Of a stretch of 8,122 nt of DNA, positions 1 through 6,864 are shown piece by piece. This DNA is from Chloroflexota bacterium (GTDB taxonomy: Bacteria; Chloroflexota; Dehalococcoidia; Lucifugimonadales; Lucifugimonadaceae): positions 1-8,122 of the forward strand of contig JAURLM010000008.1 of NCBI GenBank assembly GCA_030831265.1, given 5' to 3'. Both the position numbers and the translations under genes were made by a program. The notes beneath the pieces are model-generated. The model worked only from the letters and a program-made list of their open reading frames with translations. It did not search any database and was not told where the DNA came from. How positions within the stretch are numbered: position 1 is the stretch's first letter; each line of letters starts with the position of its first letter.

Positions 1-1559
1 GTAAAAGTCTCGTAGTTCTGCTCCGCCTGCATCTTCCACAGGTACTCATTGCCCATGCGGCGTGCAGTATCACCGGTGCATGTCTCCGCGTCGCCAAGCA
101 CAGCGAAGTCGACCCCCGCCTTCTTCAGCACCCGCGCCATTGACCGCGTCGTCTCCACGCCCCGTTTTACAAGAGCGCCGGTGCAACCCACCCAGAACAG
201 CACTTCGGCATCGGGTTTTTCCGCAAGGGTCGGTATGTCCAGCCCTTCCATCCAGCTCGTGCGCGTCAACGTCGTGCCCGTCCACGGATGGCCGCGCTGT
301 TCGATGCTCTGCAACGCTGTGAGAGCAGTCTCCGGGCCGCTGCCCTCCTCAAGCACAAGGAATCGGCGCATGTCCACGATGGCGTCGATATGGTTGATTG
401 ACACCGGGCACGCCTCAACGCATGAGCCGCAGCTTGTACATGCCCACAACGCCTCGTCACCGGCGGCATCGTGAACCATTGATAGCGTTGGTTCCGGCGC
501 AGTCTCGCCATCACGAGCCAGGAACAGTTGTCGCCCACGCTCTTCTGCGTACCCGCGCAGGTCCTGGATCAGCTTACGGGGAGACAACGGTGTTCCCGCT
601 GCGTAAGCCGGGCATTGCGACTGGCATCGACCGCAGTTTGTGCATGCGTCAAAGCTGAGAAGCTGCTGCCACGTCAGGTCAGGCAGATCCTTCGCCCCGA
701 ACGATTCCAGCGATTCCAGGTCACCCATCGAACGCAGCGCACCGCTAGGCCTAAGCGTTCGGAAGTAGACGTTCAGCGGACTGATGATGATGTGGCTTAG
801 TTTCGAGAAGCTGGTGGCGGCGTACAGGATGGCTCCCATGAAGATCGCGGCGTGCGACCACCATGCGACTTTGTGAAGCTGCTCCATGACGGCAGACGTC
901 ATGCCAATGCCTGAGAAAACCTTCGCAAATAACCACCCGACTGGCGACCACTCAGCTGCAGACGTGTCGTAGAGCGAACTCGCCGGGTTGAGCTCGGTCG
1001 AGCCGATGCGCAGACCTTCGATGACGAAGCCTGTGAACACCAGCGCAAACAGGAACAGCAGCACCCTGCCGTCATCAGCAAACGTATTCAGCCGTTCTGG
1101 CTTCAACACGTAACGTCGCCACGCAGCCATCGCCAGCCCGACGGTCGCCAGCACGCCGCCGAAAACGTCCCAGGCCAGCGATGTCTGGAGCCGGAAGTGG
1201 GCGGTTGGGAACGTCCAATCAAGATAGTGCTCAGTGTTGAATTCGATGGCCGCGATCGTCGTCGCCAACAGCAGAACGCTGAAGCCCCAGAAGATGGCGA
1301 AGTGCATGAACCCGGCGTAACGCTCACGATTCCTGAACTTGCGATGCCAGAACAGGTCGGTCACCGTATAGCGCAGGAACTCTCGGATGCGAGTGGACTG
1401 GTCGCCCATCTCGGTGTACGCCCCGGCCGTCCGCCAGATGCGCACGCGCCGATACAGACCGTACCCGATGGCGATAACTGCGATTGGCGCGACAAAGTAG
1501 ACAATGGCCCCCAGCAGCGGGTAGCCGATGTTCCAGAAATCTGTTCGCCCTTCGAGCAA
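1..1559 (-). CDS. Membrane-anchored Fe-S oxidoreductase, EtfD/EMO-like (DUF224, HdrD-related), 3' end cut by window
   Basis: This is a probable integral membrane electron carrier passing electrons between a soluble donor and the quinone pool. The 519 visible residues show an N-terminal NarI/HdrE-like domain with about five membrane segments (roughly 13-36, 82-106, 126-146, 165-184, 231-251). His86, His229 and His236 are candidate b-heme ligands. Two [4Fe-4S] ferredoxin motifs follow: CTNCGRCQSQCP at C306/C309/C312/C316 and CTSCGSCVEACP at C374/C377/C380/C384. A CCG (cysteine-rich) domain then begins, with WVGC at C459 and ETCTGD at C494. In this motif the classical second Cys is Thr, a variant I believe also occurs in relatives. 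The same order is known from ETF:menaquinone oxidoreductases (EMO, mycobacterial EtfD) and other DUF224 proteins; the specific donor here is inferred. The start is TTG at 1559: an in-frame TAA lies four codons upstream, AAGGG lies before the TTG, and no other start precedes the first membrane helix. The C-terminus lies beyond position 1. Confidence 0.85.
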   Translation of the reverse strand, partial: MLEGRTDFWNIGYPLLGAIVYFVAPIAVIAIGYGLYRRVRIWRTAGAYTEMGDQSTRIREFLRYTVTDLFWHRKFRNRERYAGFMHFAIFWGFSVLLLATTIAAIEFNTEHYLDWTFPTAHFRLQTSLAWDVFGGVLATVGLAMAAWRRYVLKPERLNTFADDGRVLLFLFALVFTGFVIEGLRIGSTELNPASSLYDTSAAEWSPVGWLFAKVFSGIGMTSAVMEQLHKVAWWSHAAIFMGAILYAATSFSKLSHIIISPLNVYFRTLRPSGALRSMGDLESLESFGAKDLPDLTWQQLLSFDACTNCGRCQSQCPAYAAGTPLSPRKLIQDLRGYAEERGRQLFLARDGETAPEPTLSMVHDAAGDEALWACTSCGSCVEACPVSINHIDAIVDMRRFLVLEEGSGPETALTALQSIEQRGHPWTGTTLTRTSWMEGLDIPTLAEKPDAEVLFWVGCTGALVKRGVETTRSMARVLKKAGVDFAVLGDAETCTGDTARRMGNEYLWKMQAEQNYETF

Positions 1560-1631
1560 TTTTTCCCTTTATGGCAGGACTGGTGACTGACCACCGAACA
1601 TTCGAACTCTACAGTTCGCCAGCGCCCGGTA
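1560..1631 (-). other. 72-bp intergenic spacer with two small hairpins
   Basis: This spacer lies between the UbiA-family stop codon and the TTG start of the Fe-S gene. It holds a perfect 6-bp inverted repeat with a 4-nt loop (CGAACT-CTAC-AGTTCG, 1603-1618) and a 4-bp one (TGGT-GACTG-ACCA, 1581-1593). Neither is followed by a T-run on the minus strand, so they do not look like intrinsic terminators. AAGGG, a few bases before the TTG, is a plausible ribosome-binding site for the downstream gene. I see no convincing promoter, which fits co-transcription with the UbiA-family gene, although an attenuator or RNA-processing role is possible. Confidence 0.4.
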
Positions 1632-2633
1632 TTACGCGTTTAGCAACAAGATAAGCGTTGCCGCGCCCAGCCACAGGAAGATGTTCAGGCGCAGCGGTCT
1701 ATCTGACAGCAACGCATCCTCTGGCGCCTCACCCTTGCCCTTCATGTGCATCAGGTACAGGTAACGGAACAATCCGTAAGCAACAAACGGTATCGTTAGC
1801 ATCATCGAGTTGTTGTCCGGCACGTTCGACGATGCGGTGATGCCGGATGAGAACGTATACAGCGTGTATGCCATCAGCGTCGAGGCAGCCACGATCACCA
1901 CGAGCTGATCCAGCAGAGCGGTACTGTATTCACGCAATATCGACCGCTGCCTTTCTGCATCATCACCGGCAGCGTCAAGCTCAGACCTGCGCTTCACAAG
2001 AGCGATGAACAGTGCGCCAAGCGCGGTCACGACGTACATCCACGGCGATATGTTCAGGTCAATACGGGACGTCAGCCCCCCGGCCGTCAGTTCCGTCCCG
2101 TTGATCGCCAGCGTCCCGGCAACCGCTCGCAACACGAACCCGGCTGATATCGACATCACATCTAGAATCACTTCGTGCTTCAGAACCAGCGTGTACGCGA
2201 TATTCAGCGCAACATAGCCGGTGTTCAACGCTCCCAGTGGCACGCTGATCACAAATCCCGCAGCCAAGCCGAGCACGATCAGTATCAGCAACGCACCCCA
2301 CGCTATCTGCGGAGACAGCGTTCCGGCTGCAATTGGCCGATTACGCTTCATCGGATGCAACCGATCCTGCTCAACATCGCGCAGGTCATTGAACAGGTAG
2401 ACAGCACTGGAGAGTGCCGAGAAAGCAAGGAACGTAATAGCCGCCTTGGCAATGATGAGCGCAACTTCGGAAGGCTCTGCACCAGCCCACCAGATGTTCA
2501 CCGTAAAAAACAGCGGAACCAGCACCAGGCCGTTCTTGGCAGACTGCCTGGGACGAGCGGAACGGATAAGGTTTTTAATAATGTTTATCAATGGCGAAAC
2601 ATATCGTGCGTGTGCGCCGGATGATATGGACAC
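1632..2633 (-). CDS. UbiA-family decaprenyl-phosphate phosphoribosyltransferase (DPPR synthase) homologue
   Basis: This 333-residue polytopic membrane protein belongs to the UbiA superfamily and most resembles the branch that transfers 5-phosphoribose from PRPP to a polyprenyl phosphate (mycobacterial Rv3806c type). The first aspartate-rich motif is NDLRDVEQDR with N82, D83, D86 and D90, followed by HPMKRNRPIAAG (94-104). The second conserved region holds Y147, K152, D158 and GFVLRAVAG (165-173). KRRSEL (214-219), IPFVAYGLFRYLYL (281-294) and SDRPL (310-314) are also typical of this branch rather than of quinone or heme prenyltransferases. The usual RPRQW-x-KN near the N-terminus reads RPRQSAKN, with Ser for Trp. 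The start is GTG at 2633 with no clear Shine-Dalgarno; TTG at codon 16 is an alternative. In actinobacteria the product feeds arabinan synthesis via DprE1/DprE2, but no such partner is visible here, so the physiological product is uncertain. It is probably the first gene of a transcription unit with the Fe-S gene. Confidence 0.83.
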   Translation of the reverse strand: MSISSGAHARYVSPLINIIKNLIRSARPRQSAKNGLVLVPLFFTVNIWWAGAEPSEVALIIAKAAITFLAFSALSSAVYLFNDLRDVEQDRLHPMKRNRPIAAGTLSPQIAWGALLILIVLGLAAGFVISVPLGALNTGYVALNIAYTLVLKHEVILDVMSISAGFVLRAVAGTLAINGTELTAGGLTSRIDLNISPWMYVVTALGALFIALVKRRSELDAAGDDAERQRSILREYSTALLDQLVVIVAASTLMAYTLYTFSSGITASSNVPDNNSMMLTIPFVAYGLFRYLYLMHMKGKGEAPEDALLSDRPLRLNIFLWLGAATLILLLNA

Positions 2634-2672
2634 GGCACCAGCGCAGTCAACGAACGTAGTAGCGAGTACCAG
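2634..2672. promoter_or_regulatory. 39-bp divergent intergenic region between the UbiA-family gene and tlyA
   Basis: Two divergent start codons are separated by only 39 bp, so promoters for each gene must lie partly inside the coding sequence of the other. On the minus strand, TTGTTG inside the tlyA 5' end followed 17 bp later by GTACTC is a weak -35/-10 candidate. On the plus strand, the AT-rich stretch around 2571-2592, inside the UbiA-family N-terminal codons, is the best candidate for a tlyA -10 region. Neither start has a good Shine-Dalgarno. Both promoter assignments are guesses. Confidence 0.3.
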
Positions 2673-3419
2673 ATGAGTCCCGGCTCCAACAAGACCAGGC
2701 TAGACGAACTGCTCGTGCAACTCGGTCATACTGCCGATGCGGACACTGCGGCCCGAATGGTAATGGCCGGTAGAGTAAAACTTAGCGGTTCTGAAGCCGC
2801 AGCGGTACTCACGCCCGGCATGCGCGTTTCGGCAGATGCGGAAGTGACAGTTGCCGAAACCCCGCGCTTCGTATCGCGCGGCGGTCTCAAACTGGAGCGC
2901 GGGCTGGACGAGTTCGGCATCGACGTAACCGGCATGGTTGCGCTTGATCTCGGAGCTTCGACCGGTGGATTTACCGATTGCCTGCTCCAGCGTGGCGCAA
3001 TTCGCGTCTACGCGGTCGACTCCGGCCGCGGGCAGCTCCATGCACAGCTTATTGCAGACCCGCGGGTAATCAGCATGGAGCGCACCAACGCCCGTAAAGG
3101 GTTCACGCTGCCCGAAAAAGTCGAAATAATCGTGGCTGACCTATCCTTCATTTCCCTGCTCGCCGTCCTGCCCCAGAGCATGGAACACCTCGATCCCGGC
3201 GGCCACTGCGTCGTCCTACTGAAACCGCAGTTCGAAGCAGAACGGCGTGAAGTGCCACGCGGCGGCGTCATCGAGGAACCTGCCATCGTCGACGCAATCG
3301 TTGAGCGTTTCCGGCACAATGCGAACGCGCTCGGCCTGCAAATAACCGGAATCGTGGAATCTCCGATACGTGGCGACAGGGGAAACCGCGAGTTCCTTGT
3401 GCGGATCGTACGGGCCTGA
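2673..3419 (+). CDS. tlyA: TlyA-type 16S/23S rRNA cytidine-2'-O-methyltransferase (hemolysin A family)
   Basis: This 248-residue protein has the standard TlyA layout. An N-terminal S4 RNA-binding domain (about 8-60) with TRLDELLVQLG and AARMVMAGRVKLSG is followed by the short linker PRFVSRGG and a Rossmann FtsJ/RrmJ-like methyltransferase domain (about 65-246). The AdoMet-binding loop is ALDLGASTGGFTDCLL (90-105). The proposed catalytic K-D-K-E tetrad is intact: K73 (SRGGLKLE), D156 (VADLSFIS), K184 (LLKPQFEA) and E240 (NREFLVRI). Family members 2'-O-methylate cytidine 1920 of 23S rRNA; some also methylate cytidine 1409 of 16S rRNA, and loss confers capreomycin resistance in mycobacteria. Which subtype this is cannot be settled by eye. 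The ATG at 2673 is the first possible start after an in-frame TGA. NAD kinase or recN, frequent partners of tlyA elsewhere, are not adjacent; the next gene is purF with its own promoter. Confidence 0.95.
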   Translation: MSPGSNKTRLDELLVQLGHTADADTAARMVMAGRVKLSGSEAAAVLTPGMRVSADAEVTVAETPRFVSRGGLKLERGLDEFGIDVTGMVALDLGASTGGFTDCLLQRGAIRVYAVDSGRGQLHAQLIADPRVISMERTNARKGFTLPEKVEIIVADLSFISLLAVLPQSMEHLDPGGHCVVLLKPQFEAERREVPRGGVIEEPAIVDAIVERFRHNANALGLQITGIVESPIRGDRGNREFLVRIVRA

Positions 3420-3424
3420 ACGCG

Positions 3425-3453
3425 TTGACCACTCAGGGTCGGCAGCATAGAAT
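3425..3453 (+). promoter_or_regulatory. Sigma-70/SigA-type promoter for purF
   Basis: TTGACC (3425-3430) and TAGAAT (3448-3453) are separated by exactly 17 bp. They match the -35 and -10 consensus at five of six positions each. The promoter begins six bases after the tlyA stop codon and predicts transcription starting near 3460. It is the strongest promoter-like sequence I see in the window, and it suggests purF is transcribed independently of tlyA. Confidence 0.65.
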
Positions 3454-3607
3454 TCAAGTTCAGTCGTGATTGACTTTGGTGGCGTACAACTGCCAGCTAC
3501 TCCCGAAACCCAGCGCCCGCACTCCCGGAAAAAAAGACCTCTTGCGATCTGATACCGGTTTGAACCCAGCGCTCGGACCATCACACGCACCCGACGATTC
3601 GTTCTCT
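3454..3607 (+). other. purF 5' leader (about 150 nt) with a 13-nt direct repeat
   Basis: If transcription starts near 3460, this leader is unusually long for the spacing in this window. It contains two copies of AACCCAGCGCYCG (3507-3519 and 3563-3575) differing at one base, 56 bp apart. It also has an A-rich patch (3529-3535) and a minor AGTC/GACT inverted repeat near the predicted transcript start. The frame of purF stays open back to a TTG at 3470, so part or all of it could be translated as an N-terminal extension, but the extra residues resemble no PurF sequence I know. I do not recognise a purine, PRPP or ppGpp riboswitch. Confidence 0.35.
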
Positions 3608-5017
3608 ATGGACGATCGCCCGCGTGAAGCGTGTGGCATCGTTGGTGCGTATATTCCAGACCATGATGTGGCCCGAACCACGTTCTTCGGCCTGTTCGCC
3701 CTGCAACACCGCGGGCAAGAAAGCGCAGGCATCGCCGCGTCTACGGGCGTTGGCATCAAGCTCCACGCCCGCATGGGTCTCATCAGCCAGGCATTCAAAG
3801 AAGAAGACCTGGAAGACCTTCCCGGCCATGTTGCGGTTGGACATACGCGTTATTCCACGATGGGTGGCAGCAAGCAGCACAACGCCCAGCCCCTCCTGGC
3901 TAACGGGCCACGCGGCGAAATTGCCGTTGGACATAACGGGAACGTGATAAACGCATCGGAGCTACGCAGGGAACTTTCTGAGCAGTGGGGAGTAACGTTT
4001 GACCGTTCTTCCGACACCGAAGTCATAGCCGCCATGTTCGCCCGCGCACCCGGCCGAGACTGGTTCGAGGTCGCCTGGTACGCAATGCGACGCCTAAAAG
4101 GCGCCTATTCCCTAGCGATAATGTCCAAAGATGAGTTGATAGCCGTGCGTGATCCTCTTGGCATCCGCCCCCTCTGCCTCGGCAAGCTCAATGGCGGCTA
4201 TGTCGTCGCATCAGAGACCGCCGCACTGGACAACATCGGCGCAGAATTCGTACGAGAGCTTGCAAACGGCGAGGTTCTCGTCATTAATAAGAACGGCATT
4301 GAATCTCGCATCTGGCCAGCCGCCCGCAAGACGCACGCCATGTGTATCTTCGAACAGATCTACTTTGCGCGGCCGGACAGCATCCTCAACGGCCAACTTG
4401 CCTACGACTCCAGGCGTCGAATGGGCGAACAACTCTTCCGGGAGAGTGCCGTCGAAGCGGACATGGTGATCGGCGTTCCGGACTCATCAATCCCGCACGC
4501 CATTGGTTACGCCAACGCATCCGGTATCCCGTACGGCGAAGGCATAATCCGCAATCGGTACGTTGGCCGAACGTTCATCGCCCCTGACCAGCGCATGCGT
4601 GAAGTTGGCGTGCAGATGAAGTTCAACGCCATGCGGACAATCATCGAAGGCAAGCGCCTCATAGTGGTGGACGACTCGATTGTCCGCAGCACGACCACTG
4701 TGCGCGTCATAAACATGCTGCGTGCAGCCGGAGCCAAAGAGGTCCATGTTCGAGTGGCCGCCCCGGCAATCATCTCAACCTGCCACTTCGGCGTGGACAT
4801 GGCGACAATGGCCGAACTCATTGCCGCAAACAAAACTGTCGAGGAAATTCGAGAGCACATCGGTGCTGATTCGCTGGCCTACCTGAGCGTCGAAGGCCTC
4901 AAACGAGCCGTCGACGTGAGTGACGACAGTTACTGCAAGGGCTGCTTCACTGGCAAATACCCGATTCCCGTCCAACTAGAGATGGACAAGCTGGCCCTGG
5001 AGCCAGCGCGGGTCTAG
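3608..5017 (+). CDS. purF: Amidophosphoribosyltransferase (glutamine PRPP amidotransferase), [4Fe-4S] type
   Basis: PurF makes 5-phosphoribosylamine from PRPP and glutamine, the first committed step of de novo purine synthesis in the cytosol. From the ATG at 3608 it has 469 residues. A short propeptide (MDDRPREA) precedes the nucleophile C9 of the N-terminal Ntn glutaminase domain, which shows GHTRYST (78-84) and GHNGN (108-112). The C-terminal phosphoribosyltransferase domain has the PRPP loop VVDDSIVRSTT (353-363). C246, C392, C443 and C446 match the four cluster ligands of the B. subtilis-type enzyme, implying an oxygen-sensitive [4Fe-4S] cluster and autoprocessing of the propeptide. A TTG at 3470 in the same frame would add 46 residues, giving a propeptide of 54. 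I prefer 3608 because its 8-residue leader is close to the known short ones, although it lacks a Shine-Dalgarno. purL, purM and other pur genes are not next to it. Confidence 0.96.
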   Translation: MDDRPREACGIVGAYIPDHDVARTTFFGLFALQHRGQESAGIAASTGVGIKLHARMGLISQAFKEEDLEDLPGHVAVGHTRYSTMGGSKQHNAQPLLANGPRGEIAVGHNGNVINASELRRELSEQWGVTFDRSSDTEVIAAMFARAPGRDWFEVAWYAMRRLKGAYSLAIMSKDELIAVRDPLGIRPLCLGKLNGGYVVASETAALDNIGAEFVRELANGEVLVINKNGIESRIWPAARKTHAMCIFEQIYFARPDSILNGQLAYDSRRRMGEQLFRESAVEADMVIGVPDSSIPHAIGYANASGIPYGEGIIRNRYVGRTFIAPDQRMREVGVQMKFNAMRTIIEGKRLIVVDDSIVRSTTTVRVINMLRAAGAKEVHVRVAAPAIISTCHFGVDMATMAELIAANKTVEEIREHIGADSLAYLSVEGLKRAVDVSDDSYCKGCFTGKYPIPVQLEMDKLALEPARV

Positions 5018-5031
5018 TCGCTCCGGGACTA
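5015..5031. repeat. Inverted repeat spanning the two convergent stop codons of purF and the kinase gene
   Basis: TAGTC (5015-5019) and GACTA (5027-5031) form a 5-bp stem around a 7-nt loop. The left arm begins with the TAG stop of purF and the right arm contains the TAG stop of the kinase gene read on the minus strand. No T-run follows on either strand, so it is not a classic intrinsic terminator, but it lies where a bidirectional transcription end would be expected. Confidence 0.4.
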
Positions 5032-6864
5032 AGCCGCCAGCTGCATATCCTGCGGCAACACCAGCGTAAACACGGAACCGCGCTCTTTTCCGCTGGCCAC
5101 CTCAATATCGCCGCCCATCGCCCGCGCCAGCCGACGAGACAGCGCAAGACCAAGCCCAACTCCCTGGGTAGACCGGGTTGCCTCGTTATCCAGTCGGCTG
5201 AACTCGTTGAACAGCAGCGGAATGTCTTTTTCATCAATACCGACACCTGAGTCGATTACTGACAAGCATGCCCGGCCGCGATCCGCTCTTCCCTCGACCC
5301 TGATTACGGTCTTTTCTGGAGAGTATTTGCTGGCGTTCGAAATCAGGTTAGAAAGTATCTGTTCCAGGCGTTCTCGGTCCGTCACCATCCGAATGTCTGG
5401 TTCAGAGAAATTGCTAACCAACCGCTGATGCCGGACCTCAAGCATCGGGCGCATTGACTCACTGATGCTCTGGACAGACTCCTGCAACGTAAACACAGAA
5501 CCGCTCAAGCGCAGGTTGTCAGCCTCGATGCGAGACAGGTCAAGCATGTCATCAATAAGCACCTTCAACCGCTGGCCGCTGCGGGAAATCACCTCAAGGT
5601 GATTCTGATCCCGTTCGCTGAGAGTGCTTGTTTTCGTCCGTCGAATGATGTCAGTGAACGCAATGACGCTAGTCAACGGCGTGCGTAGTTCGTGGGACAA
5701 GTTAGAAATGAAGCGAGCGCGAGTACGGTCATTTTCAACCAGCCGCTCGTTACGCAGTTCAAGCTCGATGCGGGCAGACTTTTCTTCCGCCAGCCTGAGG
5801 TGGTGCGCGTAGAGTTCGGCAGCTGCAACCGGACCGCCAATCTGTAATGCGATGCGTTCAAACAGCGCAAGATGCTGCGGCGTGTACGCCTTGTCTTTCA
5901 TTGAGCGAACATTTATCACGCCAATCACCCGGTCGCCTGCAATTACAGGCGCAGTCATCATCGACCGCAGGCCCACGTGCTCGCTTATTTTGTAACCCAG
6001 TGCTTCAATAAACCGCTTGTCGTTCTCCTCAGCGTCAGCGATGGTTGCCTTGCGCTGTGAGACGGTAATGCTCGCAGGGACGCTGGACAGTTTGCGCCTG
6101 GGCGCATCGTCCCAGTTGGGCAAAGTGACGCCGTAGACATATCGATCCGTGATGGCGCTTCCGTCACCGTCAAGGAGCGCCAGCACCATCCGGTCGCAAG
6201 GCAACAATGTCTTCACTGTCTCGGCAAAACGCTGCCAGACCTGACCGAAATCGATAGTCCCGCTGGCAAGACGCCCAATTTCTGCAAGAACGGTGCGCTC
6301 TCGGACCTCCCGTTGAAGTTGCTCCAGTTGCATGGCATTAACGATCATTGGCGCCACGAACCCGGCAACCGTGCGGATAATCTCAATCTGCTTTTCGGAG
6401 AACGCATCCACGTTGCGGGAACGAATCTGCAATGAACCAATTACGCTGCCGTGATACACGACTGGAATTGCGGTCAGGGATGGCAAGTTCTCTGCACATG
6501 AAACAGACGAAGGATACTGGGCAATAAACTCAGGGGACCTCGCATCCGGCACGACCATCGGTCGGCCACTTTCGACAACTACCCCTGTCACCGTTCCAGC
6601 GACCGGCCGCGGCACACCCAGTTGCCATCCCGGTATTGAGTCTCCGCTGGTAAACGTATCAGTGACTGTGCCGGCATTCTTGTCGACGAGACGCAAGGCA
6701 AGCCGGTCATACTGAATCAAGCGTGACAGGCAGCTATCCATCAACGCGTATACAGCTTCCGCAGTTTCACACTGAGCCGATTCCCGCGCCGTATTAAGCA
6801 ACAGGGAATTTAACCGGTGCTCTTTGTACAGGCAGAGTGGATTGAGTTTGGAACTAAGCCGCAT
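5029..6864 (-). CDS. Soluble sensor histidine kinase, GAF-GAF-HisKA-HATPase
   Basis: This 611-residue cytosolic histidine kinase has no membrane segment or signal peptide. Domain order: GAF 1 (about 33-176), a short helical linker, GAF 2 (about 205-347), a coiled-coil signalling helix (about 350-385), HisKA dimerisation domain (about 382-447) and HATPase_c (about 492-606). The H box is FISNLSHELRTPLTSV with phosphoacceptor H391. The N box has N510 in LSNLISNASKYSPE, the G1 box is DSGVGI (538-543), the F box FNEFSR (552-557) and the G2 box GVGLGLALS (568-576), so all catalytic motifs look intact. The GAF domains should sense a soluble or intracellular cue; I cannot name the ligand and see no phytochrome-type N-terminal PAS domain. 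The ATG at 6864 is the first start after an in-frame TAG. No receiver domain is fused and no response regulator lies nearby, so its partner is unknown. The gene converges on purF. Confidence 0.93.
   Translation of the reverse strand: MRLSSKLNPLCLYKEHRLNSLLLNTARESAQCETAEAVYALMDSCLSRLIQYDRLALRLVDKNAGTVTDTFTSGDSIPGWQLGVPRPVAGTVTGVVVESGRPMVVPDARSPEFIAQYPSSVSCAENLPSLTAIPVVYHGSVIGSLQIRSRNVDAFSEKQIEIIRTVAGFVAPMIVNAMQLEQLQREVRERTVLAEIGRLASGTIDFGQVWQRFAETVKTLLPCDRMVLALLDGDGSAITDRYVYGVTLPNWDDAPRRKLSSVPASITVSQRKATIADAEENDKRFIEALGYKISEHVGLRSMMTAPVIAGDRVIGVINVRSMKDKAYTPQHLALFERIALQIGGPVAAAELYAHHLRLAEEKSARIELELRNERLVENDRTRARFISNLSHELRTPLTSVIAFTDIIRRTKTSTLSERDQNHLEVISRSGQRLKVLIDDMLDLSRIEADNLRLSGSVFTLQESVQSISESMRPMLEVRHQRLVSNFSEPDIRMVTDRERLEQILSNLISNASKYSPEKTVIRVEGRADRGRACLSVIDSGVGIDEKDIPLLFNEFSRLDNEATRSTQGVGLGLALSRRLARAMGGDIEVASGKERGSVFTLVLPQDMQLAA

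Noticed and set aside
49..474. Plus-strand open frame of 141 codons at the left edge
   Set aside because: It overlaps the two [4Fe-4S] and CCG motifs of the minus-strand Fe-S gene and encodes a low-complexity Ser/Pro/Arg-rich product without motif.
702..719. Tandem repeat CGATTCCAG x2
   Set aside because: It encodes a repeated LES triplet in a linker of the Fe-S protein and keeps the frame; most likely a chance microduplication.
1197..1586. Plus-strand open frame of 129 codons
   Set aside because: It is antisense to the Fe-S oxidoreductase membrane domain, whose frame gives coherent helices and motifs; the plus-strand translation shows no domain.
2175..2624. Plus-strand open frame of 149 codons opposite the UbiA-family gene
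   Set aside because: It is rich in Gln, Arg and His with no recognisable motif, as expected for the mirror of a membrane-protein gene.
3008..3457. Minus-strand open frame of 149 codons opposite tlyA
   Set aside because: It is a mirror of the tlyA coding frame and has the Ser/Arg-rich composition of an antisense frame; tlyA is unambiguous.
3470..3607. N-terminal 46-residue extension of PurF from a TTG at 3470
   Set aside because: The extension does not resemble any PurF N-terminus I know, would give a 54-residue propeptide before the catalytic Cys, and the TTG would lie only about 10 nt from the predicted transcription start. Kept as an alternative, not as the annotated start.
3454..3607. 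Purine or PRPP riboswitch upstream of purF
   Set aside because: I looked for the conserved junction elements of known purine-related riboswitches and did not see them; hairpins in the leader are short and scattered.
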